Shown: positions 7,712-16,686 of the stretch, one piece after another
Position numbering within the stretch: the first letter of the stretch is position 1
How the letters are laid out: each line of letters begins with the position of its first letter
Origin: DSVQ01 sp964484765
Lineage (GTDB): Bacteria > Planctomycetota > Planctomycetia > Planctomycetales > Planctomycetaceae
DNA: 64,000 nt
Direction of reading: 5' to 3'
NCBI GenBank assembly: GCA_964484765.1
Contig: CAZAGI010000010.1
Span: 82,959-146,958 of the forward strand
Made by a program: the position numbers and the translations under genes
Notes under the pieces: model-generated
Told to the model about the DNA's origin: nothing
Database searches by the model: none
What the model saw: only the letters and a program-made list of their open reading frames with translations

Positions 7712-10192
7712 TCACGGCACCGGACACGATTCCGCACTCCAGATGTCTCGGGCGTATTCGGCAATAGTTCGATCGCTGGAGAACTTGCCTGCGTGGGCCA
7801 CGTTCAGGATGGCCTTGCGCGACCACTCTTCCTGGTCAGCATAAGCATCGTTCACATGCTGTTGTGTCTGGGCGTAGGCCGTGAGATCGGCAAGGTGCAT
7901 AAAATAGTCGCCACGCTCCATCAATGCCACGCGGACCGGTGCGAACAGGCCCGGTTCTTCCGGACAAAAATGGTCGTTGAAGATCAAGTCGAGGGCGGCA
8001 CGTGTTTCTGGCTCATGGTCATAATGCCACCACGGGTTGTACCACTGTCGACTCGCGGCGACTTGCTCGGCGGTGAGCCCAAAGAGGAAAAAATTCTCGT
8101 GACCCGCCTCATCGGCCATTTCGATGGTGGCACCGTCGAGCGTGCCAATCGTGAGCGCTCCGTTCATCATAAACTTCATGTTGCCGGTGCCGCTGGCTTC
8201 ATAACCGGCGGTCGAAATCTGCTCGGAGACATCGCTGGCGGGAATCAATCGTTCTGCGAGAGAGACGTTGTAGTTCGGCAGAAAGACGACTTTGAGACGA
8301 TCACGCGTCACCGGATCAGCTTCGACCACGCGGGCAATGCTGTTGATCAACTTGATGATGAGTTTGGCCAGCTTGTAAGCCGGGGCGGCTTTCCCTGCAA
8401 AGAAAAATGTCCGGGGGAGGAGAGGCAAGTCGGGGTTGGCACGGAGCCGATTGTAAAGCACGACGATGTGCAGCGCATTGAGCAACTGCCGCTTGTACTC
8501 GTGAATGCGTTTGATCTGGCTATCGAAGATCGAGCCGGGATCAACGACGACCCCCGAGGTGGCCTTCAGCCAGTCGACAAACCGGAGCTTGGCCTCATGC
8601 TTAACTTGCCGGAATTGCTGGCGGAAGGCTTGATCTGCGGCAAGCGGTGCGAGTTTTTTCAGGTCGGAAAGATCTGTCATCCAATCGTCGCCAATCGCTT
8701 CGCTGATGAGCGCCGACAGACCGGGATTCGCCAGTCGCAGCCATCGCCGCGGCGTGACGCCATTCGTCTTGTTATTGAACCGTTCTGGAAACATTTCCGC
8801 GAAGTCACTGACGACGCGCGTTCGCAACAGCTGGGAGTGAATCGCCGCCACGCCGTTGATGCTGTGACTGCCGACGATGGCGAGATTCGCCATCCGCACG
8901 TGGCGTTGTTCCCCTTCCTCGATCAGATTCATCCGGCTCCATCGCGGCTCATCGCCTGGAAACCGTTGTCGTACATTACCGAGAAACCGCCGGTTGATTT
9001 CGTACACGATTTCCAGGAGCCGGGGACAAACGAGTTCAAAGTATCGCACGGGCCATTTTTCGAGGGCTTCGGGCAACAACGTGTGATTCGTGTAGGCGAG
9101 CGTGCGGACCGTCAGATCCCACGCGTGTTCCCAGCTCAGTTGAGCCTGATCGAGCAGGATCCGCATCAACTCCGCGACGGCCATCGACGGGTGCGTGTCG
9201 TTCAATTGAATCGCGGCTTTCTCCGGCAGTCTCTGCCAATCGGAATTGCTGCGTCGAAACTGCGCAACGATATCGGCCAGCGAACAACAGACGAGAAAGT
9301 ATTCCTGCACGAACCGCAGGGCTTGCCCGGCTTGCGTCGAATCATCCGGGTACAACACGCGAGTCACAGTCTCGGCGACGAGGCGATCAACAATCGCCCC
9401 GACGAAATCGCCCGTATTGAATTCGCCGAAATCAAAATAGTCCGGTGATTCCGCGCTCCACAGCCGCAAGGTATTGATCGTCCCTCCGCCGTAGCCAACG
9501 ACCGGCCGATCATAGGGAATACCGAGCAGAGTTGACGTGCGGCTGGAGTCGGCATGAATCGTGCCGTCAATCACGTGAAAGGCACAGCCAAGCGGGATTT
9601 GTACAGCATCCTGCGGCCGCGCGATCTCCCACGGGTCTGCCTGTTTCAGCCAGTTGTCCGGGTGTTCCTGCTGAAAGCCGTTGGCGATCTCTTGACGGAA
9701 GATGCCGTATTCATAACGGAGTCCGTGTCCCATCGCCGGGATCTGCAAGGTCGCCAGCGATTCGATGAAACACGCCGCGAGTCGGCCCAGTCCACCGTTC
9801 CCGAGACCGGCGTCGGGTTCCGCTTCGATGATCTCCGTCCAGTCACGATGAGGATCGCAAAACAGCTTCTCCCGCACCGCGTCTTCGACTCCCAGGTTGA
9901 TAATGTTATTGACCAGCGTCCGGCCAATCAGGAACTCCATCGACAGGTAATAGACCCGTTTGACGTTCTGTTCCTGATAGGTCTGTTCCGTAAGAATCCA
10001 TCGCTGGGCCAACATGTCGCGCAGGGAACGCGCGAGAGCTTCAAAGCGCTGGCGCGGTGACGCGGCGTTTAACGGGACGAGATGATCGAAGACGAGGTGT
10101 CGTTCATAAAGATCTCCCTGCGCATGTCGGCCCATGGGCAAAGAACCGCATTCGTACAGTTTGAGTGCGGATCTTCTGGAAATTCGGGGCAT
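7712..10192 (-). CDS. glgP: glycogen/starch/alpha-glucan phosphorylase
   Basis: An 826-residue GT35 enzyme that releases glucose 1-phosphate from alpha-1,4-glucan ends using PLP. ATG 10192 (MPRISRRSALK) is chosen because the longer frame would overlap the upstream gene. Visible motifs are the N-terminal 'YYLSMEFLIGRTL', the glycine-rich 'AGLGNGGLGRLAACF', 'IQLNDTHPS', and the PLP segment EASGTGNMKF with Schiff-base Lys673. Length is close to the family norm of 800-840. It lies 22 bases after the LOG-family gene and 17 bases before glgX, so the three probably form one glycogen-degradation operon: phosphorylase trims to branch points and GlgX removes the branches. Confidence 0.95.
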   Translation of the reverse strand: MPRISRRSALKLYECGSLPMGRHAQGDLYERHLVFDHLVPLNAASPRQRFEALARSLRDMLAQRWILTEQTYQEQNVKRVYYLSMEFLIGRTLVNNIINLGVEDAVREKLFCDPHRDWTEIIEAEPDAGLGNGGLGRLAACFIESLATLQIPAMGHGLRYEYGIFRQEIANGFQQEHPDNWLKQADPWEIARPQDAVQIPLGCAFHVIDGTIHADSSRTSTLLGIPYDRPVVGYGGGTINTLRLWSAESPDYFDFGEFNTGDFVGAIVDRLVAETVTRVLYPDDSTQAGQALRFVQEYFLVCCSLADIVAQFRRSNSDWQRLPEKAAIQLNDTHPSMAVAELMRILLDQAQLSWEHAWDLTVRTLAYTNHTLLPEALEKWPVRYFELVCPRLLEIVYEINRRFLGNVRQRFPGDEPRWSRMNLIEEGEQRHVRMANLAIVGSHSINGVAAIHSQLLRTRVVSDFAEMFPERFNNKTNGVTPRRWLRLANPGLSALISEAIGDDWMTDLSDLKKLAPLAADQAFRQQFRQVKHEAKLRFVDWLKATSGVVVDPGSIFDSQIKRIHEYKRQLLNALHIVVLYNRLRANPDLPLLPRTFFFAGKAAPAYKLAKLIIKLINSIARVVEADPVTRDRLKVVFLPNYNVSLAERLIPASDVSEQISTAGYEASGTGNMKFMMNGALTIGTLDGATIEMADEAGHENFFLFGLTAEQVAASRQWYNPWWHYDHEPETRAALDLIFNDHFCPEEPGLFAPVRVALMERGDYFMHLADLTAYAQTQQHVNDAYADQEEWSRKAILNVAHAGKFSSDRTIAEYARDIWSAESCPVP

Positions 10193-10214
10193 GAGAGTCC
10201 ATCCTGCACACGGA

Positions 10215-10934
10215 TTACCGTTGCTCTCTTTGGGTCGCGGCCCATCGCGTATGATGCCTCTGGAGAATGGCGATGGCTTCATCAGCAGTCTCCACGCACT
10301 GCGGGATCAGCATGTCTTCCGGATTCGCCAGTCGCAGTTCCTTCGAGACCAGATTCAACTTTGCCCAATCGACGAGCTCCGTCCACATCTTGCCGACGAG
10401 AATCAAGGGACAATCCTGAAGATGCTTCACCTGCAGGAGTTGCCAGACCATCATCAGTTCCAGGACGGTCCCAATTCCACCGGGAACGACAACGAAGGCG
10501 TCCGACATGAGCACAAACTGATGCAGGCGGGAGAAAAATGTCTTGTGTTCAAAGGCTTGTTCGACGAACGGATTGACGCTCTGCTCGAACGGAAGTTCGA
10601 TGCGAATTCCGACCGATCGCGTTCGGTCTGCCGCGTCGACGGCGGCCGCCCCTTCATTCGCCGCCTGCATCAGGCCCGGACCGCCACCGGTGATAATGTC
10701 ACAGTCGATCTGCGCCAGCGCGCCGGCCAGACGTTTGACTTCGTCATAGACGAAATCTCCCGGCTGAGGACGGGCGGAACCGAAGATCGTCACCCGGTAA
10801 CGCTCGTGTTTGGAAGGCCGCAGACGCGTCAGGTTATGGATCACGTCCCAGAGATTGAACACCGTGCCAACGAGCAATTGTCTTACGGCATCTTCATCGG
10901 CCAGGCTGATTGGAGCCGGACTCTCCGCAGTCAT
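10215..10934 (-). CDS. LOG-family protein (Rossmann-fold nucleoside monophosphate phosphoribohydrolase-like)
   Basis: A 239-residue protein of the LOG/TIGR00730 type. It has a nucleotide-binding strand-loop 'RVTIFGSARPQPGD', the glycine-rich 'ITGGGPGLMQAANEGA' and the signature PGGIGTVLELM, which carries the active-site Glu. Studied members cleave cytokinin riboside monophosphate or AMP to base and ribose 5-phosphate; many bacterial members have unproven substrates. It is first in the minus-strand gene set LOG-glgP-glgX, so a link to AMP or energy status and glycogen use is possible but only inferred. Start ATG at 10934. Confidence 0.85.
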   Translation of the reverse strand: MTAESPAPISLADEDAVRQLLVGTVFNLWDVIHNLTRLRPSKHERYRVTIFGSARPQPGDFVYDEVKRLAGALAQIDCDIITGGGPGLMQAANEGAAAVDAADRTRSVGIRIELPFEQSVNPFVEQAFEHKTFFSRLHQFVLMSDAFVVVPGGIGTVLELMMVWQLLQVKHLQDCPLILVGKMWTELVDWAKLNLVSKELRLANPEDMLIPQCVETADEAIAILQRHHTRWAATQREQR

Positions 10935-11017
10935 GTTCTTCCCTCGAATTGTCTTCGAGATGTCAGTTCAAAGTGAGCCCGGGCCGAGCAACGCGACCAC
11001 CGCTGCGCAACATTAGG

Positions 11018-11668
11018 TCACGCTTTGCCGATGCCCTTCTGTCGTTCAAATTCACAACGTGTTTCTTCGCCGATGAAGTAGTACGTCGTGCCATTCCACT
11101 CCACAGTCGCTCCCGCAGCGAACTTAGGAAAGCTGACGTTCGCGACGGGATCGCTGACGATGATGTCCTTGAGGTAGTAATTGTTCTCGTGCATGGCGAG
11201 GTACGTTTTGACGAACGAAACGATCTGATCGTCAATCCACGCGCCGATCTTCTGCTCATCAACCTGATCCAATGGGGCCGTCAGCTCCGCGTGTGAATCG
11301 AACCGCATCAGAATCGGTAGAATTTCCAGGTCGTAACTGAGAATGACATTGCGAACTTCGTTGTCCGCGGAGGCAGAGAAACGGAGTTCGATTTGCGCCA
11401 ATGTCGATTTGAACTTGAATGTCGCCTCGCGCATCGAGGGGGAGACTTGCGGCGTGACCTGGACTTTGTCGCCGAATTTTTCCGCCAGGGCTTGGAGACG
11501 CGGAGTCCAGACACCACGCAGTTGTTCAAACACCTGCTGCAATTTCGCCATGCGCTCCTGACGGCCTTGGTATTCCTGCACAAGGTGCGTCTGCTGCGAC
11601 TTCATGCGGTCTTCAACGGCGGTGAATTCCGCGTTGATCCGCTGCACAAGGGAACTGACGTCTGACAT
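11018..11668 (-). CDS. conserved hypothetical protein with YHS-like C-terminal end
   Basis: A 216-residue protein. ATG 11668 is favoured over an upstream in-frame start at 11797 because GGGGAAA lies just before it. The first 75 residues are helical and charged (MSDVSSLVQRINAEFTAVEDR...), likely a coiled coil. The middle is a beta-rich region with 'RFSASADNEVRNVILSYDLEILP'. The last 45 residues (DPVANVSFPKFAAG...YYFIGEETRCEFER) follow the YHS-domain pattern, although the usual Cys is replaced except for one in TRCEF. YHS domains occur in metal-handling and heterodimeric enzymes. No function can be assigned. It is divergent from the RND operon. Confidence 0.6.
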   Translation of the reverse strand: MSDVSSLVQRINAEFTAVEDRMKSQQTHLVQEYQGRQERMAKLQQVFEQLRGVWTPRLQALAEKFGDKVQVTPQVSPSMREATFKFKSTLAQIELRFSASADNEVRNVILSYDLEILPILMRFDSHAELTAPLDQVDEQKIGAWIDDQIVSFVKTYLAMHENNYYLKDIIVSDPVANVSFPKFAAGATVEWNGTTYYFIGEETRCEFERQKGIGKA

Positions 11669-11996
11669 GGTTTCCCCAGCAAACAGCTTGTGACTGAATC
11701 GCCAGACATTGAAGATGGCTGGTCGTTGTGGACAAGACGATAACCGCTCCAACAAACAACGCTCGTTGAAGACGGCTCGAACCAGAATGGGGTGCAAATC
11801 GACTTGCTGTCAGCGATTACATCCTCCAGTCGACGGAAATACAATCATCTCTTGGATGGTTCAAAACGATTTTCATGAACCCGGCTCGAAAAACATGCTC
11901 AGGTTTGTCCCACTTGTTGCAAGATGATTGACAATCCATCGGAGCGAGCTGACACTATCCCTCATCCGATCTTTCTCTGTTAGTGATGAGACGCTC
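11669..11996. other. divergent intergenic region, YHS-like gene / RND operon
   Basis: 328 bases that should hold promoters for both directions. I see no gene, strong hairpin or recognisable operator. Short open frames here are not convincing. Confidence 0.4.
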
Positions 11997-13181
11997 ATGA
12001 AGCGACACTGGCTCGCCGCGCTGACATTGCTCGGCATCTTTGCCTGTGCAATTCCGTCAGGTTGTGCTCCCGTCGCGGCGAAGACCGATCCACCGCCGCC
12101 GCGAGTGACGGTGCAGCATCCGCAGCAGCGGGACGTCATCGACTACAGCGAGTACAACGGCTGGACCGATGCCTCGAAAACGGTCGAAGTCCGGTCGCGC
12201 GTGCGCGGGTACATCCACACTGTTCCCTTTACCGACGGACAGATGGTGGAAGAGGGACAACTGCTCTTTCAACTCGATCCCCGGCCGTTTGAAACGGAGA
12301 TTCAATCCGCGAAACAGCAGATTGAAGTCGATCAGGCCAATCTGGAGTTTGCACAGGCGGAAGAAGAACGAAATCAAGAACTTTTCAATCAGAAAATCGT
12401 CTCCAAGGCTGATCTGCAGCAGAAAGTCGCCGCCCGCAAGTCCTGGGAAGCCAGGGTGGCAGCCGCCAAGGAGGCCTTGAAACGTACCGAGCTGGATCTG
12501 GATTACTCCCGTATTACCGCGCCGATCAAAGGAAAGATCAGTCGCGCACAGATGACGGCCGGTAATCTCGTTAACGCCGGGGGGAGCGATCCGCTGCTGA
12601 CCACGATCGTTTCGCTGGATCCGATCTACGTCTATTTCTTTGTGGATGAGCGTGCGCTGCTGGAGTACCGTCAACGCAACGGCACGGTGAAGAAACGGGA
12701 TCATGAGAAGCCGTTAAAAGAATCGGAGGTTCCCTTCGATTTCGCGCTGGAAACCGACAAAGGGTTTCCCAATCACGGCATGCTCGACTTCGCGGATAAC
12801 CGCATCGATCCGAAGACCGGCACGATTGAAGTCCGCGGGACGGTCGACAATCACGAAGGACAGTTTCTCCCGGGCAGTCGCGTGCGGGTCCGCATTCCGG
12901 TCAGCGAAAAATACTCCGCACTGGTGGTTCCTGATACAGCAATTCTGAGCGACCAGGACCTGCGCTACATTCTTGTGCTAAATGAGGACAATGTCGTCAT
13001 TCGACGGAATGTGTCGCTTGGACGGTTGCTCGAAGATGGCCAGCGTGTGATTCGCCCGACGAAAGAGGGTGAAGACTTCGTTACCGCTGATGAATGGTTG
13101 ATCGTACAGGGCCTGCAGCGCGCCCGGCTGAACTATCCCGTCGAGCCGATGAATGCCGACGGCGAAACGATCACCAAGTAG
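11997..13181 (+). CDS. RND efflux periplasmic adaptor (membrane fusion protein)
   Basis: A 394-residue AcrA/MexA-type adaptor. ATG 11997 gives a signal peptide ending in a lipobox-like PSGC (Cys23), so it is probably a lipoprotein. Order of parts: barrel/lipoyl half motif 'SKTVEVRSRVRGYIHTV', hairpin helices (about 95-165, IQSAKQQIEVDQANLEFAQ... and KADLQQKVAARKSW), second lipoyl half 'LDLDYSRITAPIKGKISR', then the beta-barrel domain (LDPIYVYFFVDERALLEY) and the membrane-proximal domain ending near residue 385. It connects the inner-membrane pump encoded 41 bases downstream to an outer-membrane channel; no TolC homologue is in this window. Confidence 0.93.
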   Translation: MKRHWLAALTLLGIFACAIPSGCAPVAAKTDPPPPRVTVQHPQQRDVIDYSEYNGWTDASKTVEVRSRVRGYIHTVPFTDGQMVEEGQLLFQLDPRPFETEIQSAKQQIEVDQANLEFAQAEEERNQELFNQKIVSKADLQQKVAARKSWEARVAAAKEALKRTELDLDYSRITAPIKGKISRAQMTAGNLVNAGGSDPLLTTIVSLDPIYVYFFVDERALLEYRQRNGTVKKRDHEKPLKESEVPFDFALETDKGFPNHGMLDFADNRIDPKTGTIEVRGTVDNHEGQFLPGSRVRVRIPVSEKYSALVVPDTAILSDQDLRYILVLNEDNVVIRRNVSLGRLLEDGQRVIRPTKEGEDFVTADEWLIVQGLQRARLNYPVEPMNADGETITK

Positions 13182-13222
13182 TTTCTACGCATCGATCGCA
13201 ATTGGCCTCGCTGGATTAAGAC

Positions 13223-16200
13223 ATGCTGGCTCGCTTCTTTGTCGATCGACCGATCTTTGCGACCGTGCTGTCGGTGGTGATCGTCATTATCGGGGCCGTG
13301 GCGGCGATTCAATTGCCGATTGCGCAGTACCCGGAAGTCGCGCCACCGGTGGTCCAGGTGACGGCGACATATCCCGGCGCGAATGCCACGACTGTGGCGG
13401 AAACCGTCGCGACTCCGATTGAACTGGAAGTCAACGGTGTCGAGCGCATGCTCTATATGACGTCGAAGTGCACCAACGACGGCCAGATGATGCTGGATGT
13501 GACCTTTGAACTCGGAACCAATCTCGACATGGCCCAGGTCTTGGTGCAGAACCGTGTCGCCGTCGCTCAAGCCAAGCTGCCGGAAGAAGTCAAAAAGATC
13601 GGCGTCACCACCAAGAAGAAGTCGCCGAGCATTCTGCTGTGCGTGAATCTCATCTCGCCCGATCTGCGGTATGACCAACTTTATCTCAGCAACTTCGCCA
13701 CACTGAACATCAAGGACGATCTCGCGCGAATTAAAGGCGTCGGTGACGTCGCATTCCTTGGCCCGCGCGATTACAGCATGCGCGTGTGGCTCGATCCCGA
13801 CAAACTCGCTGCCCGGCAGATGACCGCCAGCGATGTCCTGCGGGCCATTGGTGAACAGAACATTCAGGTCGCTGCGGGACGGTTGGGACAACCGCCGGTT
13901 CCTTCGTCCGCTGGCGTTTCCTTCGATATGCCGATCCGCACCCAGGGCCGGTTAGCGAGTGAGGAACAATTCAGTTCAATCATCTTGAAGACAGGCGAAA
14001 AAGGCCAGCTCGTTTATCTTCGCGATGTCGTTCGCGACACCGTGGCCAACGACAAAGGTCAAGTCGTTGGCAAGGGCGTAGAACTCGGCGCAAAGAACTA
14101 CGATGTTAACAGTTATCTTGACGGCCAGCCGAGTGTGACGCTCGCGGTGTTTCAGTTACCCGGTTCGAATGCGCTCGAAACGGCAAAAGCGATCCGCCAC
14201 AAACTCGAAGAGTTGCGAGGAAAATTTCCCGAAGGCGTGGAATACCGCATCGAGTATGACACGACCGTGTTCGTCGAAGAGTCGGTGGCCAGCGTCTATC
14301 ACACGCTCATCGAAGCCTTCATTCTCGTCTTCATTGTGGTGATCGTCTTCCTGCAAGACTGGCGGGCGACGATTCTTCCCATGATTGATGTTCCGGTGTC
14401 GCTGATCGGCACGTTCTTTGTGATGGCGCTGCTGGGCTTTTCGCTGAATAACCTGTCGATGTTCGGACTGGTCCTTGCGATCGGCATCGTCGTGGATGAC
14501 GCGATCGTTGTCGTGGAAAACATTGAACGGTGGATGTCCAAGGGTGTGCCGCCGCGCGATGCCGTCATCAACGCGATGAACGAAATCACCGGGCCGGTGA
14601 TTGCGATCACCTTGGTGCTCAGCTCGGTATTCATTCCGACGGCGTTCATTGCCGGAATTACGGGACAGTTCTATAAGCAGTTTGCGCTGACGATCGCGGC
14701 CTCGACGATCATCTCCGCGATCAATGCGATGACGATGGCTCCGGCCCGTGCCCTCGCGCTGATCAAGCCCCACACGCCGGGGGATCACAGTAACCGCGAA
14801 GCGCTGCCGAACTGGGGCGTCGCGGCGATCCTCGGATATCTGGCCTACCGTCTGCTCGGACCAATTGTTGCACCGATGGTCGGGATTCATCTACCGGCCG
14901 CACATGGTCATGGCCATGAAGCTGTCGAACATGAAACCGCGGCGACGACGCTGTGGATGTTCCGTGGTGTCCTGTTCGCCATCGGGGCGCTCGTCGGTTG
15001 GCTGTGCTACGGTATCATCAACCGTACTTTGCTGGCTTTCTTCGACGTGTTCAACAAAGTGTTCGACTGGCTGACCGCCGGGTATGCGCTGATCGTTCGC
15101 GGTCTTCTGCGCGTCTCGATCCTGATGCTCTTGCTTTACGTCGGCCTGCTGGGGCTGACGTACTACGCCATCACGAAAGTTCCGCAGGGGTTCATTCCTG
15201 AGCAGGACAAGGGCTACCTTGTCGTCAATGTGCAGTTGCCTGACGGAGCCAGTCTCGATCGCACCGATGCGTTGATTCGCAAGCTCAGTGAAACTGCCCG
15301 CGATGTCGATGGCGTGGCGCACACGATTGATCTGTCGGGGTACTCGACGATTCTCAGCACGAACCTCACGAATTCGGGCGGGATGTTCGTAATTCTGGAG
15401 CCATTCGAGGAGCGCGCAGCGAAGCCCGCCGTATCAGCACGTGCGGTGGCTCAGGAACTGCGTAAAAAATTCAGTCAGTTCCAGGAAGCACAGATCGCGG
15501 TTTTCGGAGCGCCGCCCGTGGATGGTTTGGGCAGTACTGGTGGCTTCAAGTTGCAGGTTGAAGACCGCCGCGGCGCGGGACTCCCGGCGCTCCAAGGCGG
15601 CGTGCAGAATCTGCGTGAACAAGGAATGAAAGACCCGCGGTTAACGGGGCTGTTCTCCACATTCAGCGTTGCTCAGCCGCAGGTCTTCGTCGATCTCGAT
15701 CGCGAAAAAGCCAAGGCGATCGGCGTCTCGCTCGATGAAATCTATCTCACGATGCAGGCGTATCTCGGTGCGGCCTATGTCAACGATTTCAGCTTCCAGA
15801 ACCGCAGCTGGCAGGTCAACGTGCAGGCCGATCCGCGGTTCCGCATGCACATTGAAGACATCGGCCGTTTGCAGGTCCGCACCAATAACGGCGATCGCGT
15901 GCCGCTGCAGACGCTCATCAATGTCCGGCAATCAAGCGGCCCGGCGATCGTCAACCGTTACAAACTTTACCCGTCTGCCGAAATCACCGGCAACACTTCC
16001 CCCGGTACGAGCACCGGGCAGGCGGTCGAGATTCTGAACAACCTCGCGGATGAATCACTTCCAGGCACGATGGGAATCGAATGGACGGAACTCACGTTAC
16101 AACAGATTCTCGCCAGCCAGGATCTGCTCACGAAGCTGATTTTCCCGCTTGCGGTAATCTTCGTGTTGCTCGTGCTCGCGGCCCAGTACGAAAGCTGGTC

Positions 16201-16666
16201 ACTGCCGATGGCGATTATTCTCATCGTACCGATGTGTATCCTCGCGGCGATGATCGGCGTGGTGCTGGCGAAACTCGACAATAATATCTTCGTGCAGATC
16301 GGCCTCGTGGTACTCGTCGGTTTGGCCGCCAAAAACGCCATTCTGATTGTCGAATACGCCAAGCAACTTCAGGACGAAGGCAAACCGCTTCTCGAAGCGA
16401 CCGTCGAATCCTGCCGCCTGCGGTTACGACCGATTCTCATGACATCGTTCGCGTTCATTCTCGGCGTCGTCCCGCTCTGCCGCGCGACTGGCGCTGGGGC
16501 CGAAATGCGTTCCACGCTCGGCATCGCCGTGTTCAGCGGTATGCTCGGCGTAACAATCTTCGGTGTGATCTTCACTCCGGTCTTCTTCTACGTCATCCGG
16601 AAGTGGACCACGGATAAAAAGACTGCCGTCGCCACTTCTCCTGCCGCCGACATGCCAACGCATTAG
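13223..16666 (+). CDS. RND efflux permease (HAE1/AcrB type) with extra membrane segment
   Basis: A 1147-residue inner-membrane proton-driven exporter, longer than the usual 1030-1060. It starts MLARFFVDRPIFATVLSVV, typical of the family, and has the porter-domain 'QYPEVAPPVVQVTATYPGA' and TM4 'GLVLAIGIVVDDAIVVVENI', with the two Asp residues of the proton relay. The last helices include 'GLVVLVGLAAKNAILIVEYA'. The excess length lies at residues about 515-600, between the end of TM6 and the helix before TM7. It contains two hydrophobic segments (around AAILGYLAYRLLGPIV and FRGVLFAIGALVGWL) joined by a loop HGHGHEAVEHE. Substrate is unknown. It forms an operon with the adaptor gene. Confidence 0.93.
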   Translation: MLARFFVDRPIFATVLSVVIVIIGAVAAIQLPIAQYPEVAPPVVQVTATYPGANATTVAETVATPIELEVNGVERMLYMTSKCTNDGQMMLDVTFELGTNLDMAQVLVQNRVAVAQAKLPEEVKKIGVTTKKKSPSILLCVNLISPDLRYDQLYLSNFATLNIKDDLARIKGVGDVAFLGPRDYSMRVWLDPDKLAARQMTASDVLRAIGEQNIQVAAGRLGQPPVPSSAGVSFDMPIRTQGRLASEEQFSSIILKTGEKGQLVYLRDVVRDTVANDKGQVVGKGVELGAKNYDVNSYLDGQPSVTLAVFQLPGSNALETAKAIRHKLEELRGKFPEGVEYRIEYDTTVFVEESVASVYHTLIEAFILVFIVVIVFLQDWRATILPMIDVPVSLIGTFFVMALLGFSLNNLSMFGLVLAIGIVVDDAIVVVENIERWMSKGVPPRDAVINAMNEITGPVIAITLVLSSVFIPTAFIAGITGQFYKQFALTIAASTIISAINAMTMAPARALALIKPHTPGDHSNREALPNWGVAAILGYLAYRLLGPIVAPMVGIHLPAAHGHGHEAVEHETAATTLWMFRGVLFAIGALVGWLCYGIINRTLLAFFDVFNKVFDWLTAGYALIVRGLLRVSILMLLLYVGLLGLTYYAITKVPQGFIPEQDKGYLVVNVQLPDGASLDRTDALIRKLSETARDVDGVAHTIDLSGYSTILSTNLTNSGGMFVILEPFEERAAKPAVSARAVAQELRKKFSQFQEAQIAVFGAPPVDGLGSTGGFKLQVEDRRGAGLPALQGGVQNLREQGMKDPRLTGLFSTFSVAQPQVFVDLDREKAKAIGVSLDEIYLTMQAYLGAAYVNDFSFQNRSWQVNVQADPRFRMHIEDIGRLQVRTNNGDRVPLQTLINVRQSSGPAIVNRYKLYPSAEITGNTSPGTSTGQAVEILNNLADESLPGTMGIEWTELTLQQILASQDLLTKLIFPLAVIFVLLVLAAQYESWSLPMAIILIVPMCILAAMIGVVLAKLDNNIFVQIGLVVLVGLAAKNAILIVEYAKQLQDEGKPLLEATVESCRLRLRPILMTSFAFILGVVPLCRATGAGAEMRSTLGIAVFSGMLGVTIFGVIFTPVFFYVIRKWTTDKKTAVATSPAADMPTH

Positions 16667-16686
16667 GGGTTCGTCACGAGGCGGAA

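Noticed and set aside
7706..9448. A 580-codon plus-strand open frame
   Set aside because: It lies entirely antisense to glgP, whose motifs are unmistakable; GC-rich codon bias produces long shadow frames.
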